5,284 bases of DNA from assembly GCA_016207985.1 (NCBI GenBank), contig JACQYX010000174.1:1-5284 (forward strand). The letters run 5' to 3'. The position numbers and the translations under genes are program-made. Every line of letters begins with the position of its first letter. The stretch's first letter is position 1. Positions 4,455 to 5,284 of this stretch are shown one piece after another. Origin of the DNA: Ignavibacteriales bacterium (lineage in GTDB: Bacteria; Bacteroidota; Ignavibacteria; UBA10030; SZUA-254). The notes beneath the pieces are model-generated. The model worked only from the letters and a program-made list of their open reading frames with translations. It did not search any database and was not told the DNA's origin.

Positions 4455-5284
4455 GCATCTTTCCGTGGACGTTTTCGTTTATAGTATCGCAGATCGTTGA
4501 ATATTATGCCGCGTAACAGAATCATCATTTTATTGGAATTAGTTAAACTCGGTCTCGTGTTCATCACATCGAATCCATTCTTCTCGATCTTCTTCAGTAT
4601 CCCGATTCCACCGAACCAAATTAACTTTAATTCGAGCTGTAAATCTTTGGCAACGAGAGACGGCAGTTCAGCTCCCTGATAAAACAATTCCCTTGTTCTT
4701 TCAACTTCATACTCCATTAACGATTTAAATTTATCATTCATCGATCCGTTTTCCCATTCATCCACGTTATATCCAAACTTACTCATATCTTCAATCGGAA
4801 TATACAATCTATCCTTCTCTCTATCAACTTTCACATCCTGCCAGAAGTTTGTAAGCTGTAGAGCTGTGCATATATTATCGGACAGCTCAAATAATTTGTC
4901 ATCACGATAGTTGAAGATCATTAATACCAATCTGCCTACCGGATTAGCCGAACATTTGCAGTAGCTCAAAAGGTCGGTAAAAGTATCGTATCGATTTTGA
5001 ACAACATCTCGTTTAAATGCTGTCAGCAAATCCCGAAGCGGCTCGATCGGGATTTCAAGTCGCTTAACCGTCTCTCTTAATGCTATAAAGATTGGATGAT
5101 CGATATTCCCTTCGTAACAGTTGCGTAATTTTTCTTCCCAATCGTTTAACTTGAATAGTCTTTCTTCTTTCGTGAGCTGGAATTCATCAGCATAATCGTC
5201 CGCTGCCCTGCTGAAAGCATATACTGCCTGAATGTACGGACGTTTTTCTTCAGGGAAGAATAATGATGCAACAGGGAAATTTTC
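4439..5284 (-). CDS. hpnC: Hydroxysqualene synthase, 5'-truncated by the window edge
   Basis: Second step of the squalene route: converts presqualene diphosphate to hydroxysqualene. 281 residues are visible. The frame is open without interruption to base 5284 and begins ENFPVASLFFPEEKRPYI, the conserved opening of HpnC proteins, so only a short N-terminal piece (probably fewer than about 25 residues) is missing. First aspartate-rich motif DDYADE (visible residues 29-34); RYDTFTDLLSYCKCSANPVGRLVL (visible 98-121); second motif QLTNFWQDVKVD (visible 143-154), where NFWQDV is the HpnC signature, followed by DRLYIP (visible 158-163). The basic C-terminus (YYKRKRPRKDAWDLT) ends at a TAG that overlaps the hpnD start by 16 nt. 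It is a member of the same squalene/phytoene synthase fold as HpnD and probably an ancient duplicate. A TTG at 5029 could be read as a start but would discard the first aspartate motif, so it is internal. Confidence 0.94.
   Translation of the reverse strand, partial: ENFPVASLFFPEEKRPYIQAVYAFSRAADDYADEFQLTKEERLFKLNDWEEKLRNCYEGNIDHPIFIALRETVKRLEIPIEPLRDLLTAFKRDVVQNRYDTFTDLLSYCKCSANPVGRLVLMIFNYRDDKLFELSDNICTALQLTNFWQDVKVDREKDRLYIPIEDMSKFGYNVDEWENGSMNDKFKSLMEYEVERTRELFYQGAELPSLVAKDLQLELKLIWFGGIGILKKIEKNGFDVMNTRPSLTNSNKMMILLRGIIFNDLRYYKRKRPRKDAWDLT

Noticed and set aside
4439..5029. Reading hpnC as a short 196-residue protein starting at the TTG at 5029
   Set aside because: The same frame is open to the right edge and encodes the conserved ENFPVAS opening and the DDYADE motif; the TTG is an internal leucine codon.

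Overview
The window is about 5.3 kb of AT-leaning bacterial chromosome carrying three transcription blocks. No rRNA, tRNA, CRISPR array or insertion sequence is visible. The gene content and the style of intergenic repeats (short palindromes with a GAGCTTGTCGAA-type core, GATTT-iterated spacers) suggest an uncultured-type member of the Bacteroidota/Chlorobiota/Ignavibacteria (FCB) area. That placement is inference from general style, not from a phylogenetic marker comparison.

Block 1 (1-1455, minus strand): tyrS, encoding a complete tyrosyl-tRNA synthetase, is followed with a TAATG stop/start overlap by the first 60 codons of a LarA-type (nickel-dependent lactate racemase family, DUF2088) gene that runs off the left edge.

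Block 2 (1496-2101, plus strand): a divergently transcribed gene of 201 codons encodes a polytopic membrane protein. It looks like a relative of M50 (site-2 protease-like) membrane metalloproteases, but its zinc motif reads HQLAH instead of HExxH. Only 40 bp separate its start from that of tyrS, and a perfect TATAAT lies in that gap. The 163 bp between this gene and the next, convergent block hold two related palindromic repeats in opposite orientation, the right-hand one placed like a terminator.

Block 3 (2265-5284, minus strand): an hpnC-hpnD-hpnE cluster, read right to left. hpnC lacks only its extreme 5' end at the right edge, and its coding frame is open all the way to the edge. It overlaps hpnD by 16 nt; hpnE follows after 78 bp. 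These three enzymes are known to convert two farnesyl diphosphates to squalene via presqualene diphosphate and hydroxysqualene, so the window encodes a complete bacterial squalene route. No squalene-hopene cyclase or other squalene-using gene is in view, so the end product (hopanoid, squalene itself, or a C30 carotenoid) is unknown.

The main oddities are: hpnE appears to lack an internal stretch of roughly 30 residues in its FAD-binding fold, and carries a perfect 15-nt palindrome in frame; the hpnD-hpnE spacer is built of 7-bp and 8-bp tandem repeats and leaves hpnE without a Shine-Dalgarno sequence; the membrane protein has a degenerate protease motif; and the paired intergenic palindromes have stems that differ in sequence yet still pair. 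No wholly new system is evident.
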